DNA from: JBNJEM01 sp051745935
Lineage (GTDB): Bacteria > Planctomycetota > Planctomycetia > Pirellulales > Pirellulaceae
Direction of reading: 5' to 3'
Assembly (NCBI GenBank): GCA_051745935.1
Contig: JBNJEM010000357.1
Coordinates: 1 to 8,000, forward strand
DNA length: 8,000 nucleotides
The position numbers and the translations under genes are program-made. Below the pieces are notes generated by a model, which did no database searches, was not told where the DNA came from, and saw only the letters and a program-made list of their open reading frames with translations. This document shows positions 5,436 through 8,000 of this stretch, piece by piece (position 1 is the first letter of the stretch; the number at the start of each line of letters is the position of its first letter).

Positions 5436-5892
5436 CCCGATTCCATGCTTTCTTGGCGTCTTCTGAAGCCATCCCGTCAAATGTCGAGACGATCAGAAAG
5501 TGGACATGGTTCATTCCAGCTTCGATTAACTCGGAAACGGTTGCGTCGTCCGCTGCTGCCCCGTTGTCAGGCGAAAGCACAGGGGCCGCGCGCCGTCAAA
5601 ACCACGAGCAGAACATCCTGCGGTGGTTGGTCCCTGGACTTGCCCGGCTTGGGCTCAACGTAAAGTCGAGCGACGGGGGTCAACGGACTCCCACACCCAC
5701 TGGCCTTGGAGGCCCCCAATTTTGCCCCTTCGACGCTGGCGAATGCGCCACCCCAAAGGCCGGGCAACACTTTGGGCCAGTCGCTTGGCGATTCCCACAG
5801 TGTGTCTTTTGCTATTCGATTAACGTAAGTTAAGTCCCAGAGCCGTGGCTTGAGCATGGGAAAGTCGAGTTCAACCAGGAAGGCCTGCCAGG
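5419..5892 (-). pseudogene. TIGR04255-like protein, C-terminal half only, with a frameshift
   Basis: From about 5892 one frame reads SPSWQAFLVELDFPMLKPRL, WDLTYVNRIAKDTLW, SDWPKVLPGLWGG, ARLYVEPKPGKSRDQPPQDV and LLVVLTARGPCAFA, then meets a stop at 5567. The protein continues in another frame: ATVSELIEAGMNHVHFLIVS, then TFDGMASEDAKKAWNRDESS, ending at 5419. The order of a 'xLTYVNxI' segment, a 'xLxVxPxxxxxxxP...LTARG' strand pair and a final helix with 'xIVxxFxxMxxxxxKxxW' resembles the C-terminal half of TIGR04255, a sporadically distributed family of unknown function and roughly 250 residues. The N-terminal half is absent and replaced by the start of a phosphatase gene. Truncation plus frameshift indicates a dead gene. 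A GTG at about 5579 could start a 53-residue product from the last part. Family call is moderate. Confidence 0.6.
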
Positions 5893-5967
5893 ACGGCGAA
5901 ACCGGCTCACTGCATTCGAGATCAGTGTGCCTTCGAGGTCGAGTGCGAGGACTGTTTCACGAGGCAT
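5888..5967 (-). pseudogene. 5' fragment of a second HAD phosphatase gene
   Basis: The first 27 codons read MPRETVLALDLEGTLISNAV then SRFRRPG, matching 23 of 27 residues of the intact phosphatase that starts at 4178. The ribosome site AAGGA (5977-5981) and spacing are also conserved. After the FRRPG codons similarity stops abruptly and the frame runs through unrelated sequence to a stop at 5830, while the coding signal passes to another frame, the TIGR04255-like gene. This is a recombination or deletion junction near 5888-5895. The third-position differences between the two copies imply an old duplication, not a recent one. Confidence 0.8.
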
Positions 5968-6043
5968 TCCGTGGCATCCTTCACCAAAACCGTACAATCG
6001 TCGAACCGTCAGCCAGGTAACGCCGTGAGCGTTTCCGCTCCGC

Positions 6044-8000
6044 TCATCGTTCGCACGCTTCCAGCAGCTTGCGACGGGTGGAAACCTCCGGGTGGCCGGT
6101 GGCAAGTTCCAGGATGGCCGGGATGCTTTCGGGATCGGCGATATCGCCGAGCGCTTCGGCGGCGGCGTAGCGAGTGTCGACGGCGTTGTCCATGTTGCCC
6201 GCCGCTTCCAGTAGCGTGGGGACCGCCCGGCGGTCGCCGATGCGGCCCAAGGCCCACGCGGCGGCCGCGCGCCAGCACGGCGTCGCCTCCATTTGAAGTA
6301 AATGGATATTGGGCTCGGAGGGGTCGGGCCGGCCATGCCTCGCTTCGTTCAGTTCCGGCGTCAGCGACGCCATCAGCGTTTCCACGGCGGAGGAATCGCC
6401 CAGGTTGCCCAGGGTTCGTCCCACGAACAGGAGCACCCAGTGACGTTGGGGCAGTTTAACTTGGAAAGTCGTGGGATCGTCCATCGTGCGTGGGAACGTC
6501 TCTTCCGGCTTGGCCCGATACCGCTCGTACACCGCGAGCACGGCCGGGACGTAGCGCGGGTCGCGGCAGGTGGATGCCAGCAGTTGCGCAGCCCGGTTCT
6601 CGGGGGAGGGGTGTCCGGCCCAGGCGTTGACGGTATCGGCGAGCGCTGGCCGCAGTTCCTCGGACGCTTCCGCGTCGGGGTCGCCCAGCATGGCCAGACA
6701 CGTTTCGATCAGCTCGTCCCCACGACCGCTGCGCCGGATCACCCGCCCCGCGAGCAACTCGTAGGTGTCGGTCTCCAGGTACAGAGCGCGGTCGGGATCG
6801 GTTGGCACCGAACGGATCAGGTGCGGCACGATGGGCCCCGCGCGCGTCGAACCCATGCGGTCGAGCGCCTCGATCACCCGGGCATGAATGGGCGAAGCAT
6901 GGCAGGCGTACAGCGCCGGGTGGTCGCTGTACCAGCCCACGTAGCTCGCATAGTTTCCCAGGCGGGCGAACGTGTCGATCAGCACGGTCTCGGCTTCCGG
7001 CGTGCCGATCCACCCGAGTGCCTCGACCGCCGCCTCGGCCAGGAACAGGTTGCCGGTCTCCGGGTCGATATGGTCGGCCAGCACTTGCCGAAGCAGCGGC
7101 ACGGCTTCGGTATCGTTCAGGAAGCCCAGCGCGCGGGTGGCCGCCTGCAAGGTCCGGGGGTTCAGCGGCGAGGCGGCGTTGAAGGTGAACGAATCGGTGC
7201 GATTTCCGCCGGTGAATCGGGGATACGGATTATTGTCCTTCTCGCTCGCCACGTACTGGCGCAGAGCCGCGCGGGCGGCGTCACCGCCAATATGGCCCAG
7301 GGCAACGATCGCCCGGCGTTGTTCTCCGCGGTCCTCGCTGTCGATGCGCCCCACGAGCGCCGCTTCGAGTTTCGGCCAGGGATTCTCGCTCAACCAGCCT
7401 CGCCATGCGTCGGCTTGGCGGCGCCGGGCGTCGGCGGTCGCGGGCAGATCGACCGGCACGGCGTGCGCCGTGAGGCTCTCCATCGCCACGGCGGCGGCCT
7501 GGGCGACGTGGTAGTCGGGGTCCTCGAGGGCGTTGAGCAGCGGCGTGACGCTCTGGCGCGTGCCGCACGCCGCAAGTGCCATCGCGGCCGCCACGCGCAC
7601 CTCGCGGCTTGGGTCCCCAAGCACACCGACCAGCGCCGAGGCGGCCGCCCGGTCGCGGAACAAGGCCAGCCGGTTCGCGGCCGAAATGCGCGTGTTCTCG
7701 TCGGCACGGCCAAGCTTCTCGACCCACGCCGAGATTTCCTTCCGGCCGGGTTCCAGCGATCCGCCCGTATCGCGGTACCGGTTCAGTGATGCCACCTCGC
7801 GAAATCGTTCGAACTGCACGTCCATCATGCCGGAGACGCCGGCGTTGTTCCCTCGCCACCGGTGCGGCTCACCCGGGCCGAGCAGTTTCAGCGGCCGCGA
7901 GCGCTGCGATTCGGCCAATTGGCTTTCCACCTCCACCGGCGGCGTGGTCCGGCGCGGCTCGTGGCAACCCGTGCAAGAGCGTTTTTCGCCCGGCCGAACG
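6044..8000 (-). CDS. HEAT-repeat protein with a cytochrome c haem site (5' end outside the window)
   Basis: The frame enters at the window edge and ends at 6044, giving about 650 residues of the C-terminus. It opens with RPGEKRSCTGCHEPRRTTPP, a CxxCH c-type haem motif (7961-7975), indicating a haem attached outside the cytoplasmic membrane; the signal peptide and any further haem sites would lie upstream. After a linker come about ten HEAT-like helical pairs, for example ISAANRLALF, VRVAAAMALAACG, QRRAIVALGHIGG, AEAAVEALGWIGTPEAETVL, AAAAWALGRIGDRRAVPTLL and YAAAEALGDIADPESIPAIL. HEAT repeats act as protein-binding scaffolds, so this is probably a periplasmic redox-linked scaffold or electron-transfer component. 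Such haem/HEAT fusions are common in Planctomycetota. The GTG at 7936 is only an internal codon, because coding character continues through the haem motif. No other gene of the operon is visible. Confidence 0.88.
   Translation of the reverse strand, partial: VRPGEKRSCTGCHEPRRTTPPVEVESQLAESQRSRPLKLLGPGEPHRWRGNNAGVSGMMDVQFERFREVASLNRYRDTGGSLEPGRKEISAWVEKLGRADENTRISAANRLALFRDRAAASALVGVLGDPSREVRVAAAMALAACGTRQSVTPLLNALEDPDYHVAQAAAVAMESLTAHAVPVDLPATADARRRQADAWRGWLSENPWPKLEAALVGRIDSEDRGEQRRAIVALGHIGGDAARAALRQYVASEKDNNPYPRFTGGNRTDSFTFNAASPLNPRTLQAATRALGFLNDTEAVPLLRQVLADHIDPETGNLFLAEAAVEALGWIGTPEAETVLIDTFARLGNYASYVGWYSDHPALYACHASPIHARVIEALDRMGSTRAGPIVPHLIRSVPTDPDRALYLETDTYELLAGRVIRRSGRGDELIETCLAMLGDPDAEASEELRPALADTVNAWAGHPSPENRAAQLLASTCRDPRYVPAVLAVYERYRAKPEETFPRTMDDPTTFQVKLPQRHWVLLFVGRTLGNLGDSSAVETLMASLTPELNEARHGRPDPSEPNIHLLQMEATPCWRAAAAWALGRIGDRRAVPTLLEAAGNMDNAVDTRYAAAEALGDIADPESIPAILELATGHPEVSTRRKLLEACER

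Noticed and set aside
6026..6046. TGAGCG...CGCTCA hairpin at the end of the HEAT gene as a terminator
   Set aside because: The arms are only 6 bases with a 9-base loop, it overlaps the stop codon and no T-run follows.
6302..7789. Plus-strand open frame of 495 codons
   Set aside because: It lies entirely antisense to the HEAT-repeat gene. High GC makes long antisense frames common, and the translation is low-complexity and rich in Gly, Arg, His and Val.

Overview
This is a GC-rich bacterial window in which every supported gene lies on the minus strand; read it from 8000 down to 1. A Planctomycetota-type genome is my best guess, by inference only. The support is a cytochrome c haem motif joined to a long HEAT-repeat domain, intergenic GTAG-headed REP-like palindromes, and a gene set full of rare conserved families and gene debris. 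No ribosomal or marker gene is present to confirm this.

Layout in transcription order. (1) 8000-6044: C-terminal part of a large protein with one CxxCH haem site followed by about ten HEAT-like repeats. (2) 5967-5419: a chimeric wreck. The first ~27 codons of a HAD phosphatase, a diverged copy of the intact gene at 4178-3312, join the C-terminal half of a TIGR04255-like protein, which also carries a frameshift. (3) 5435-4983: a small conserved-looking protein whose start overlaps the end of that wreck. (4) 4783-4211: an ERI-1/KapD-like DEDDh 3'-5' exonuclease, followed 32 bp later by (5) 4178-3312, a fusion of a HAD phosphatase with a dual-specificity protein phosphatase domain (HCx5R). (6) About 700 bp without an intact gene (3311-2599): REP-like inverted elements, hairpins and possible remnants of a permease and a REP-associated transposase. 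(7) 2598-2010: an unrecognised gene interrupted by an apparent 1-base frameshift. (8) 1943-1326 and 1329-895: two different DUF488 proteins overlapping by 4 bases. (9) ~884-1: a RecQ helicase lacking its N-terminal region with motif I (Walker A), directly after the second DUF488 stop codon and running out of the window.

Two small systems stand out. The first is a possible two-gene unit, an RNase-like exonuclease plus a double phosphatase, with a broken second copy of the phosphatase start 1.8 kb away. The second is a DUF488-DUF488-RecQ operon, apparently disabled at the helicase step by a 5' deletion. Between and around them are signs of repeated rearrangement: a partial duplication, two frameshifts, a truncation and REP elements. 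This looks like an accessory, decaying region rather than a core locus. No tRNA, rRNA, CRISPR array or intact transposase was seen.
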